A stretch of DNA of 6,132 nucleotides from Eubacteriales Family XIII. Incertae Sedis bacterium (GTDB lineage: Bacteria > Bacillota > Clostridia > Peptostreptococcales > Anaerovoracaceae): the NCBI GenBank assembly GCA_031283865.1, contig JAITAX010000069.1, forward strand, positions 1-6,132, in the 5' to 3' direction. The notes beneath the pieces were generated by a model. It searched no databases, was not told where the DNA came from, and was given only the letters and a program-made list of their open reading frames with translations. Positions 1-6,132 of this stretch are shown in pieces. Made by a program: the position numbers and the translations under genes. How positions within the stretch are numbered: position 1 is the first letter of the stretch; each line of letters starts with the position of its first letter.

Positions 1-2
1 AA

Positions 3-875
3 GCGGACCTGTCGCTCCTGCTCGTCACCGCCTGTTGGGGTATATCCTATATTCTGATCGACATCTGCCTCGCGGAGCTGTCGCCTTTCACGCTGAACGC
101 GTGGCGCTTTCTCGGCGCTTTCCTCGCGGCCTTTCTGCTGATGCCGAAAAAAGCGCTTCACGTCAATCGGGATACGCTCAAGTACAGCGCCTGTATCGGC
201 CTCTCGCTGCTGTTCGTCTATTCCGGCGCCACTTTCGGCGTTCTGTATACGAGCCTGTCCAACGCGGGTTTTCTCTGCGGCCTCACGGTGATCTTCACGC
301 CGCTTCTCGGTGTCCTTTTTTTTCGCAAAAAGCCGGAGGCGAAACTGGCGGCAGCCGTCGTTTTGGCTTTGGCCGGCATCGGACTCCTGACGCTGACGGA
401 CGACTTTCGCCTCGCGTCGGGCGATTTGCTCTGCATCCTCTGCGCGCTGGCCTACGCTGTGGATCTGCTCATCACGGAGAGGGCGGTGCGGCAGCCGTCC
501 GTGGACGCTTTCCGGCTGGGCGTGTATCAGCTCGGCTTCACGGGCCTTTTCATGCTGCTCGCGGCGCTGATCTTTGAAACGCCGCGCGCGCCCGTCCTGC
601 CGCAGAGCGTGGCGGCGCTGGCTTTCTTGACGGTGTTCTGCACGGGCGTCGCCTTTGTGGTGCAGGCCGTGGCGCAGCAGTATACGGAGGCCGCGCGCGT
701 GGGCGTGATCTTTACGCTCGAACCGGTTTTTGCGGGCGTCGCCGCCCGAATCTTCGCCGGCGAGCTGCTCTCGGGCAGGGCGACCTTAGGCGCGATCCTG
801 CTGCTCTGCGGTCTTTTCGTCATTGAGATCGATTTCAAGAAATTCATAGATGTTTTTCGAAAACAGGGCAAATGA
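3..875 (+). CDS. EamA/DMT-superfamily permease, N-terminally truncated by window edge
   Basis: Inner-membrane transporter of the drug/metabolite transporter superfamily, probably an exporter of a small metabolite; the substrate cannot be read from sequence. The frame is already open at the first base of the window and gives 290 residues before TGA. The family runs to about 300, so only some 10 residues and the start codon are missing. The first visible residues (ADLSLLLVTACWGISY) are the typical first membrane segment, with the W-G-x-S/T-Y signature. About ten hydrophobic segments form two EamA repeats (roughly residues 1-125 and 145-280). The second repeat carries the typical LEPVFAG...GE element at residues 239-254. 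The tail is basic (KKF...RKQGK). The methyltransferase gene follows 34 nt after the stop on the same strand, so cotranscription is likely. An internal ATG at 141 would remove the first membrane segments and is not the real start. Family assignment is firm. Confidence 0.9.
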   Translation, partial: ADLSLLLVTACWGISYILIDICLAELSPFTLNAWRFLGAFLAAFLLMPKKALHVNRDTLKYSACIGLSLLFVYSGATFGVLYTSLSNAGFLCGLTVIFTPLLGVLFFRKKPEAKLAAAVVLALAGIGLLTLTDDFRLASGDLLCILCALAYAVDLLITERAVRQPSVDAFRLGVYQLGFTGLFMLLAALIFETPRAPVLPQSVAALAFLTVFCTGVAFVVQAVAQQYTEAARVGVIFTLEPVFAGVAARIFAGELLSGRATLGAILLLCGLFVIEIDFKKFIDVFRKQGK

Positions 876-909
876 TTCCCGGAAGAGAAAGGAAAGGTGC
901 AAACAAATC

Positions 910-1716
910 ATGATCATCATCGGTGAAAAAATCAACGGTTCCATTCCAAGCGTAGCCGAGGCGATCAAGAATCGCGACGAGGCTTTTATACGCGATCTCG
1001 CCGTCCGCCAAGCGCAGTACGGCGCGGACTACATAGACATCTGCGCCGGCACAAGTCCGAGTGTCGAGCGGGATACGCTGAAATGGCTTATGTCCGTCGT
1101 GCAGGACGCCGTGGACATCCCGCTCAGCATCGACAGCGCCGACCCGAAAGCCATCGTGGACGTCCTGCCGCACGCGAAGAGGCCGGGCCTCATCAATTCC
1201 GCGTCCGACGAGGGCGGCAAATGCGAAATCATCTTCCCTGTCATCGCGGCCGGCAAGTGGAATTGCATCGCCCTCACCTGCGACAACAACGGCATTCCGA
1301 CGGACCCGGACGTCAAATACAGGGTCGCGCAGACCCTGATGGAAAAGGCGCAGAAATACGGCATCGCGCCCGAACGCATCTTCATAGACCCGCTCGTGAA
1401 CAGCATTGCGACCGTACCGCACGCCGTGACGAGCTTCTTAGAGGCGACGCGCAACATCAAGGCTGCGTTCCCCGACGTCCGCATCACGTCCGGGCTCAGC
1501 AACATCTCTTTCGGTATGCCGATCAGGAAGAGCATAAACCTGACCTTCCTCGTGCTCGCCATGAGCGCGGGAATGGACAGCGCGATCATGGATCCGACTT
1601 CCATTGACATACGCACCGCGCTCTACGCGGCTGAGATGCTGCTCGGCCTCGACGAATACTGCGTTGAATTTTTGGACGCATACAGGGAGGGGATCATCGG
1701 GCCGCCGAAGCAGTAA
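910..1716 (+). CDS. Methyltetrahydrofolate:corrinoid protein methyltransferase (AcsE/MtgA-like, pterin-binding TIM barrel)
   Basis: Predicted cytoplasmic enzyme of 268 residues that moves a methyl group between N5-methyltetrahydrofolate and the cobalt of a corrinoid protein. The family includes AcsE of the Wood-Ljungdahl pathway (about 262 residues) and MtgA-type enzymes of methylamine/betaine demethylation. The N-terminus MIIIGEKING is the family opening. Residues matching the pterin-binding and catalytic set of Moorella MeTr (numbered from memory) are present: D43 in YIDICAG, D75 in LSIDS, N96 in GLINS, D160 in IFIDP and N198 in GLSNISFG (N199 in Moorella). The fold looks complete. The start at 910 is preferred over the in-frame ATG at 850, which lies inside the upstream gene with no ribosome binding site. 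A GGAAAGG at 891-897 precedes 910, although its spacing is long (12 nt). No corrinoid protein or substrate methyltransferase is nearby, so direction and partner are unknown. Dihydropteroate synthase is a relative, but the residues fit MeTr better. Confidence 0.88.
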   Translation: MIIIGEKINGSIPSVAEAIKNRDEAFIRDLAVRQAQYGADYIDICAGTSPSVERDTLKWLMSVVQDAVDIPLSIDSADPKAIVDVLPHAKRPGLINSASDEGGKCEIIFPVIAAGKWNCIALTCDNNGIPTDPDVKYRVAQTLMEKAQKYGIAPERIFIDPLVNSIATVPHAVTSFLEATRNIKAAFPDVRITSGLSNISFGMPIRKSINLTFLVLAMSAGMDSAIMDPTSIDIRTALYAAEMLLGLDEYCVEFLDAYREGIIGPPKQ

Positions 1717-1719
1717 GAC

Positions 1720-1753
1720 AAAGCCCTTGCCGCTCAACGCGGCAAGGGCTTTT
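1720..1753 (+). terminator. Strong intrinsic terminator, probably bidirectional
   Basis: A perfect 14-bp stem (arms 1720-1733 and 1739-1752) with the 5-nt loop TCAAC is followed by a short T run (1750-1753), starting 3 nt after the methyltransferase stop. Read from the other strand, the same hairpin is followed by TTTGTCTT, so it could also end the converging operon, whose last stop codon lies at 1830-1832. Stem strength and position between convergent genes make this call firm for the + strand and likely for the - strand. Confidence 0.9.
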
Positions 1754-1761
1754 GGCAGTCC

Positions 1762-1780
1762 GCGCGCTTTTTAAGCGCGC
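1762..1780. repeat. Short perfect inverted repeat in the convergent intergenic gap
   Basis: GCGCGCTT (1762-1769) and AAGCGCGC (1773-1780) flank a 3-nt centre. It sits 8 nt beyond the main terminator. Neither strand has a proper T run after it (TTTCGG on +, GGACTG on -), so it is not a convincing intrinsic terminator alone. It could give a second hairpin at the 3' end of the minus-strand transcript, protecting it from exonucleases, or it could be chance in a GC-rich gap. The rest of the gap up to 1829 shows nothing recognisable. Confidence 0.6.
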
Positions 1781-1829
1781 TTTCGGTGTTACGACGCAAG
1801 AGCACGCAAGCGGAACGGGGTGCAAATCG

Positions 1830-2069
1830 TTACGCAAATGCGGTGTTTGCGGCGGTCAGCGCGCAAAAAAACTGCGCCTTGTTCTCAAAATTGTCGATTT
1901 TGATGTTGCTGCAATACTCCGAAAGGCTGATCTTCTTGTCGAAATCGATCCGGATTTCCGCCTCACCCACCTTGGCAAGCAGGTCTTTTTTGCTGATCGG
2001 AAAGCCGATCCCGCCGGCGTCCAAGGCCCGAACGACATTGTGCGCGGCAGCCATGTAGTATGTTCCCAC
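1830..2069 (-). CDS. Unrecognised 79-residue protein, GTG start, coupled to the amidase
   Basis: I do not recognise this protein with confidence. The strongest case for it is translational: TAAGGAGG overlaps the amidase stop codon and stands 8 nt before a GTG at 2069, and the frame then runs 79 residues to TAA. An in-frame ATG at 2054 has no well-spaced ribosome binding site, and longer versions reaching 2201 run out of frame inside the amidase. The product is small and soluble, with no signal peptide or membrane segment. It starts MGTYYMAAAHNVVRALDAGG, then has FPISKKDLLAKVGEAEI (residues 23-39), an acidic/basic middle (IDFDKK) and a hydrophobic end (FENKAQFFCALTAA, residues 61-74). Its layout of FP-x-SK-x-DLL followed by a late FEN-x-A...AL vaguely recalls small DUF2795-type proteins; this is an impression, not an assignment. 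Two cysteines (53, 69) form no metal motif. As last gene of the operon it may assist or regulate the amidase. Confidence 0.75.
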   Translation of the reverse strand: MGTYYMAAAHNVVRALDAGGIGFPISKKDLLAKVGEAEIRIDFDKKISLSEYCSNIKIDNFENKAQFFCALTAANTAFA

Positions 2070-2085
2070 GGTACTCCCCTCCTTA
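2070..2085 (-). promoter_or_regulatory. Shine-Dalgarno overlapping the amidase stop, sets the GTG start of the 79-residue gene
   Basis: Read on the - strand, the amidase stop TAA is the first part of TAAGGAGGGG. The AAGGAGG core (2084 to 2078) lies 8 nt before the GTG at 2069. Ribosomes finishing the amidase would stand on this site, which suggests translational coupling of the two genes. Confidence 0.8.
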
Positions 2086-2982
2086 TCGGTAAACCTGCGG
2101 ACCCGCGCCCACGCCCGCGAAGTCGGGGTGCGTCGCGCCGCGATGCCGATAGGTCCAATTGAAATTGCCGGAAACATGTTGTGCCCTGTTGTAATCGACA
2201 ATCGCGGGATACAGATCCGCCTTGATGATCCACGGCAAGCCCATGGGCGCCTCGGTGATGATCGCGCCCTCCGGATTCAGGATCATGCTGCGGCCGAAAT
2301 AGCTGTATACATCGTCCATTCCGACCGCGTTGGACGTAACGACGTAGCATTGGCTTGTGTACGCCAAGGCTTTGTTTGTGATCTCCCAGGCCTTGTCCCA
2401 AGGCGACATGTCGTAGGATATGCGGACGATGACGTTGGCACCGCCGTTGGCGGCCGCGCGCCACATCTCGGGGTAATCCCCGTCCGCGCAGATAATGGTC
2501 GCGATGCGGGAACCCTTGGGCCCGGGCGTCGTCGGGCAGTCGTTGCCGGGACAGCTTATTTCTGCGGGTGTCCACGGATTCATCTTCACATAATGATGAA
2601 CGATTTCGCCCCTGTTGTTGATCATGATGCAGGTGTTGGCGCATTTCTTTCCGCCGAATTCCCGAAGCAGCGGGCAGAAAATCCCCCAGACGTCAAGACT
2701 TTTGCACTTGTCTTTCAGCCGCTGTATCTCCGGGCCGTCATACGCCACAAGGGTGTTTTGATAATCCGGTCCGGCGCCCTGCAAACCGCATTCTTCCGTG
2801 ACGATGAGATCCACGCCGGGAAAGCCGGCGACGGCCCTGTCCATGAAATCGCAGATCGTATCCACGTTCGCGTTGACGTCCTTCATGCTGCGGGCGACGA
2901 TGGGCGCGAATTGAACCGATACGACGCTCAGGGCCTCCGCTTCAAAAGCTCCGCCGGCCGCGTGTGTGCTGCCGATGATCAT
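2083..2982 (-). CDS. Formamidase/aliphatic amidase, nitrilase superfamily (AmiF-like)
   Basis: Predicted cytoplasmic carbon-nitrogen hydrolase (299 residues) that splits a short amide into acid and ammonia through a cysteine acyl-enzyme. The catalytic set of the superfamily is visible: Glu64 in LIVTEECG, Lys133 in HHYVKMNPW, Cys165 in ATIICADGDYPE, and the second Glu141 in WTPAE. The surroundings (KMNPWTPAE...CPG, GANVIVRISY, YFGRSMILNPEG, and RHRGATH at 279-285) resemble H. pylori formamidase AmiF and aliphatic amidase AmiE more than plant-type nitrilases or carbamoylases. It is shorter than AmiF (about 334 residues), losing part of the C-terminal tail. The residue after Cys is Ala rather than the His I recall in AmiF, so formamide itself may not be the substrate. 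The start at 2982 has AAGGAGG 9 nt upstream. It lies 66 nt behind the amidohydrolase and 13 nt before the 79-residue gene. Family is firm; substrate is inferred. Confidence 0.87.
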   Translation of the reverse strand: MIIGSTHAAGGAFEAEALSVVSVQFAPIVARSMKDVNANVDTICDFMDRAVAGFPGVDLIVTEECGLQGAGPDYQNTLVAYDGPEIQRLKDKCKSLDVWGIFCPLLREFGGKKCANTCIMINNRGEIVHHYVKMNPWTPAEISCPGNDCPTTPGPKGSRIATIICADGDYPEMWRAAANGGANVIVRISYDMSPWDKAWEITNKALAYTSQCYVVTSNAVGMDDVYSYFGRSMILNPEGAIITEAPMGLPWIIKADLYPAIVDYNRAQHVSGNFNWTYRHRGATHPDFAGVGAGPQVYR

Positions 2983-3010
2983 TGCGCGTTCCCTCCTTTT
3001 GTTTCAGAAA

Positions 3011-3039
3011 GCCGGGGCTGCGGGAAGCGCGGCCCCGGC
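3011..3039 (-). other. Intercistronic GC-rich hairpin between amidohydrolase and amidase genes
   Basis: GCCGGGGC (3011-3018) and GCCCCGGC (3032-3039) pair perfectly, and three more inner pairs follow after one position that is A-C in the - strand RNA. The loop is 5 nt. In the - strand transcript the stem is followed by TTTCTG, too short a T run for an efficient terminator, and about 12 nt later by the amidase ribosome binding site. It may be a partial terminator/attenuator, or a stability element that sets the ratio of the two enzymes. Confidence 0.6.
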
Positions 3040-3048
3040 CTGCACGTT

Positions 3049-4683
3049 TCATGCGCGCGTGAATACTTCCTTGCCGTTGCAGATGGTTTTTTCAACGCGG
3101 CAGCTGTTGATCTCAAATTCCGGGATTTCAAACAGATTTCTGTCCACGACGATCACATCCGCCAGCTTGCCTTCCTCCAGCGTCCCCAGTTCCGCTTCCC
3201 GCCCGTAGACCCGCGCGCTGCCCAGCGTGTAGATCTTCAAGGTTTCCGACAGCGTGATCTTCTCGTCGGGATTTATGCCCGTGGGCTTTCCTTCGTCGTC
3301 GCGCCTTGTTATGGCGGCGTATATGTTTCGGAACGGGTTCAAGCCGACAACGGGATAATCGGTGCTGAAAGCCATCTGCGCCCCGCTGTCCAACAATGTC
3401 CGCAGGGGCCATTCCAAACGGCTGCGCTCCGGCCCGACGCGGACGATCTTTTCATTCGCATCCAGAGTTAGGTGATACGGCTGCGGAGAGACGATGACCC
3501 CCAGCTTTGCGAAACGGGGAACATCGTCCGCATGGAGGGTTTCCACATGCTCCAGCGTATTGCGAAGTCCGCGCGCATTGCCCTTATTCCCGATCGCGGC
3601 GTTGGTCGTTTCAAAGATATCGAGTCCCCACCTGACGGCGGCGTCCCCGATGCAGTGAAACCGCACGGGAAAGCCTGCTTCGTTGGCGATCCGCGTACAG
3701 CGTTCAAGATCCTCTTTGGGATAGTTGGGATCGCCCAAAAATTCCGGTCTGTCGGCGTAGGGTTCCAGCAGAAAGCCCGTATATGTGGAGGTGACGCCAT
3801 CGACGAATGACTTCAATCCCGTATAGCGGAGCATTGGGGAGCAATAGCGCCGCGCCGCTTCCTTTTCTTTCTTCGCGTCTGCGTCTATGGTAATCAGATC
3901 CGAATAGAGATGCACACGGACACTCAGAAGCCCCGCCGTATCCGCTTCCAAGAGGTCGTCGTAGAGCGCGAGCGTGTCATCGTTCAGGATGTTCGGGGAC
4001 ATATCGCAGATGCCCGTGATCCCGTTTTCCGCGATTTCGGCCAAGAAGCCGCGCAGCATCTCCCGCGCGGTTTCCTTTGGAAAGTGCAGGAGCTTGGGCA
4101 AGGCGTCGGCCATGGCCTCAAGTTCTATCAACATGCCGTTTGGCTCCCCGTCCTCGCCTTTCGGGATGTCGCCGGACGAAACCTCGGTGTTTTTGTCGAT
4201 TCCGCATTCCTCAAGCCCCTTTGAATTTGTCCAGATCGAATGGGCATCGGCGCAGAGCAGGTATACGGGCCTGTCAGGAATGGCCGCATCCAAAGATTTT
4301 TTCGTCGGCAGCGGCGCGTCGTTCCAGAAAGCGGGGAACCATCCCATCCCCAAAATGCGTTCCTCCTCGGGGTGTTGATCCGCAAATTCCTTGATGATGC
4401 GCACGCAGTCGGCCTCGGAAACGGACCGGGAGATATCCATGCACACGTGGGGGCTCGAAGCCGCCGAACCCATGAAAAAATGGACGTGCGCATCTATGAA
4501 TCCGGGCATGATCAGCTTGTCGCCGCATTCCGTTACCTTGGTTTTCGGGCCGATATAGGCGCTGCCGTCGTCGTCGCGCAGCACCTTTTCTATCTTGTTC
4601 CCCGATATGACGACGGCGCCCTTGAAAGGCCTGTCCTCAAGCCCCGTAAAAACAGCGTTTCCTCTTAATATGATATCTGCCAT
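3049..4683 (-). CDS. YtcJ-type metal-dependent amidohydrolase (NfdA-like family)
   Basis: Predicted cytoplasmic hydrolase of 544 residues, the usual length for the YtcJ/amidohydrolase-3 family. It starts with a small beta-sandwich (residues 1-60), then PGFIDAHVHF with the metal ligands H66 and H68. The barrel carries KSFVDG (K291, in the place of a bridging lysine), RFHCIGD (H343), NTLEHVE (H379) and FSTDYPV (D442), the last expected to be the catalytic/metal aspartate. It closes with the amidohydrolase tail GKLADVIVVDRN. All expected ligands are present, so it should be active. The best known member with a defined reaction is N-substituted formamide deformylase (NfdA), which releases formate and an amine; most relatives have unknown substrates, so only the class is safe. 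The ATG at 4683 has AAAGGA 10 nt upstream and lies 24 nt after the NhaC stop, indicating cotranscription. The partnership with a downstream amidase favours a degradative pathway for an amide or N-acyl compound. Confidence 0.9.
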   Translation of the reverse strand: MADIILRGNAVFTGLEDRPFKGAVVISGNKIEKVLRDDDGSAYIGPKTKVTECGDKLIMPGFIDAHVHFFMGSAASSPHVCMDISRSVSEADCVRIIKEFADQHPEEERILGMGWFPAFWNDAPLPTKKSLDAAIPDRPVYLLCADAHSIWTNSKGLEECGIDKNTEVSSGDIPKGEDGEPNGMLIELEAMADALPKLLHFPKETAREMLRGFLAEIAENGITGICDMSPNILNDDTLALYDDLLEADTAGLLSVRVHLYSDLITIDADAKKEKEAARRYCSPMLRYTGLKSFVDGVTSTYTGFLLEPYADRPEFLGDPNYPKEDLERCTRIANEAGFPVRFHCIGDAAVRWGLDIFETTNAAIGNKGNARGLRNTLEHVETLHADDVPRFAKLGVIVSPQPYHLTLDANEKIVRVGPERSRLEWPLRTLLDSGAQMAFSTDYPVVGLNPFRNIYAAITRRDDEGKPTGINPDEKITLSETLKIYTLGSARVYGREAELGTLEEGKLADVIVVDRNLFEIPEFEINSCRVEKTICNGKEVFTRA

Positions 4684-4707
4684 TGTCTTGCAATCCTTTC
4701 TGTTATA

Positions 4708-6072
4708 TTACATGGTGAAACCGACAATAAGGAAAGCAACGGTCGCAATGGCCACGCCGATCAGCACGTAGGGCGCCGCCGTTCGCACCTGCGGCACATT
4801 GCTTACGCCCGTTCCGGCGGCCGTCATGAACACGGCGTCGGAATAGAAGCAGCACTGGCTGCCGAGAGAAACCCCGGACATGATGCCCGCGATGAGGATC
4901 GCCGGCGAAACGCCAAGGCCCAAAGCCAGCGGCACGAACACAGGCGTACCTATGACGATGAGCGCCCAGAAGCTGCAGGACGTGAAAGCTATGAACGCGC
5001 AGATAAGGAAGGTCAGCGCGGGCAATATCGACGGCGATATATACCGCGTGAAGAGGTCGATCACATACTCGGAAAAACCAAGTTTCTCGTTAATGCCCGC
5101 CAAGGTGAAAGCGATCAATATCGTGAAAATGAGGTTCGCCATGCTCGTAACGCCCTCCAAAAGGGCGTTCATGTACTGCGTCAAGGTCATGATGCGCTGT
5201 GCGATATAGAGTATGCCTTGAATCACGAGGGCGGCGATCAGACCGTGTATCATATCGTTGTCAAACAGGATCATGACTATGACAAGGCCTGCAATGGGAA
5301 TCAGGAAATTCAGCGGATTGACGGGTTTTACATCCTTGGCGCTCTCCATGCTGACGATGGGTATGGCGCCGCTCTTGTCCGGCGGGAGCGTGGTTTCTCC
5401 GCCTGCTTCCACCCGTTGGTATGCCTTTTTCAGCGGACCGATCTTGGGAAAAACGCCTATGGCCGTGAGCAGGCTGATGATTACCGCGGCCCACGGATAG
5501 AACATGAAAGGGATGGACGCGACATAATCACCGAAATCCAGACCGTACTCCTGCATACAACCGATGGCGAAAGCCGCCCAACTCGTGAAAGGGACGATGA
5601 CGCACACGCAGGCACCCGTAGAGTTGACAGTGTAAGCCAAATGCTCACGCGGCACCCTGAGGCGATCCGTGATATTGCGCATTGCGGCTGCCACGGCCAA
5701 GGCGTTCAGGTAATCGTCGATGAATACGACGATGCCCAGAACCCATGCGAAAAACAGTGAACGGTTTCGGGTTTTGGATACCTTGTTCACGATATTGGAA
5801 AACCCGAGCAGCGAACCCGATTTCTCGTACAGCACGATCATGGGACCGCAGAATATCAAGATCAAAAACAGGAGCTGATACATGGAACCTGCCAACGTGC
5901 CGTAGAGCAACTCGATGTAACCGCTGAAAAACCCCGCTTTGTAGACGATGACTGCGCCCACCAATGTTGAAAGGAGCAGCATTTCCAACATTTTTTTCGT
6001 AATCAATACGCCAAGCACAAGGACCAGAATAGGGACTGTGGACAAGAACCCGTAGCTTACAGCTTCCTCCAT
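4708..6072 (-). CDS. NhaC-family Na+/H+ antiporter-like transporter
   Basis: Integral inner-membrane secondary transporter of 454 residues with about ten to twelve hydrophobic segments, the usual size for NhaC proteins. The diagnostic FIDDYLNAL lies at residues 117-125, with the paired aspartates 119-120. A second conserved region near the C-terminus reads GSQCCFYSDAVFMTAAGTG (404-422), where relatives have a serine-rich stretch followed by SD. A hydrophilic loop at about 215-250 separates the two halves. The family includes Na+/H+ antiporters but also Na+-malate/H+-lactate exchangers such as MleN, so import of an organic substrate for the downstream hydrolases is as likely as plain sodium export. 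The start is set at the ATG at 6072, with AGGAGG 8 nt upstream. An in-frame ATG at 6111 would add 13 charged residues before the first membrane segment but has no ribosome binding site. It is the first gene of the operon within the window. Confidence 0.9.
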   Translation of the reverse strand: MEEAVSYGFLSTVPILVLVLGVLITKKMLEMLLLSTLVGAVIVYKAGFFSGYIELLYGTLAGSMYQLLFLILIFCGPMIVLYEKSGSLLGFSNIVNKVSKTRNRSLFFAWVLGIVVFIDDYLNALAVAAAMRNITDRLRVPREHLAYTVNSTGACVCVIVPFTSWAAFAIGCMQEYGLDFGDYVASIPFMFYPWAAVIISLLTAIGVFPKIGPLKKAYQRVEAGGETTLPPDKSGAIPIVSMESAKDVKPVNPLNFLIPIAGLVIVMILFDNDMIHGLIAALVIQGILYIAQRIMTLTQYMNALLEGVTSMANLIFTILIAFTLAGINEKLGFSEYVIDLFTRYISPSILPALTFLICAFIAFTSCSFWALIVIGTPVFVPLALGLGVSPAILIAGIMSGVSLGSQCCFYSDAVFMTAAGTGVSNVPQVRTAAPYVLIGVAIATVAFLIVGFTM

Positions 6073-6132
6073 GAATCTCTCCTCCTCACGATTTTGACGG
6101 AAATCCGCCATCCAAAATAAAAAATAAATAAA
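6073..6132 (-). promoter_or_regulatory. Leader of the NhaC operon with AT-rich probable promoter edge
   Basis: Directly before the NhaC start stands AGGAGGAGAG, with the AGGAGG core at 6086 to 6081 and 8 nt of spacing. Beyond it, 6112-6132 is almost pure A/T in an otherwise GC-rich window, which fits the edge of a promoter region. The window stops there, so I cannot define -35 and -10 boxes. The ribosome binding site is clear; the promoter is only suggested. Confidence 0.4.

Noticed and set aside
316..323. Run of eight T within the permease gene, considered as a frameshift or slippage site
   Set aside because: The frame is continuous on both sides with a normal EamA sequence, so nothing suggests a broken or reprogrammed gene.
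850..909. Upstream ATG at 850 for the methyltransferase
   Set aside because: It lies inside the permease gene without a ribosome binding site, and would add about 20 charged residues ahead of the canonical MIIIGEKING opening.
844..1422. Minus-strand open frame of 192 codons opposite the methyltransferase
   Set aside because: The methyltransferase frame contains all its family's catalytic residues; the antisense frame has a biased composition and no motif.
2070..2201. Longer version of the small protein starting at 2201
   Set aside because: The extension overlaps the amidase out of frame, with no Shine-Dalgarno at its ATG; the GTG at 2069 has an ideal site.
2128..3471. Long + strand open frame (447 codons) opposite the amidase and amidohydrolase genes
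   Set aside because: It is antisense to two well-supported enzymes, shows an Arg/Asp/Gly/Val-rich composition typical of a shadow frame in GC-rich DNA, and has no recognisable domain.
1..6132. CRISPR arrays, tRNA/rRNA, IS elements, phage or defence genes
   Set aside because: No direct repeat series, no transposase or integrase frame, and no cloverleaf-like segment was seen; all sequence is taken up by metabolic and transport genes and short gaps.

Overview
The window looks like chromosome of a moderately GC-rich anaerobic bacterium. I lean towards a Bacillota of the Clostridia type, with Synergistota as an alternative. This rests on an AcsE/MtgA-type methyltetrahydrofolate methyltransferase, consensus AGGAGG ribosome binding sites, and the style of the NhaC, YtcJ and EamA proteins. 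It is inference, because no rRNA or other taxonomic marker is present. Every CDS reads open without a frameshift, and there are no IS elements, tRNAs, CRISPR arrays or phage genes.

Layout: two transcription units converge. On the + strand are an EamA/DMT permease, cut at its N-terminus by the window edge (3-875), and then a pterin-dependent methyltransferase (910-1716) that ends in a strong hairpin terminator (1720-1753). On the - strand, reading from the right edge inwards, are an NhaC-family transporter (6072 to 4708), a YtcJ-type metal-dependent amidohydrolase (4683 to 3049), a formamidase/aliphatic amidase of the nitrilase superfamily (2982 to 2083) and an unrecognised 79-residue protein that starts at GTG (2069 to 1830). 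Gaps of 24, 66 and 13 nt and a Shine-Dalgarno sequence before each gene indicate a single operon. The 66-nt gap holds a GC-rich hairpin.

Possible joint role (inference): the - strand operon resembles a small catabolic module in which NhaC imports an organic substrate, the amidohydrolase cleaves it and the amidase finishes. The YtcJ family includes N-substituted formamide deformylase (NfdA), and the amidase has AmiF-like features, so a route that releases formate and ammonia from an N-formyl or amide compound is a reasonable hypothesis. The methyltransferase facing it handles one-carbon units on tetrahydrofolate. That suggests, but does not show, a one-carbon theme. The least explained element is the 79-residue protein translated directly after the amidase.
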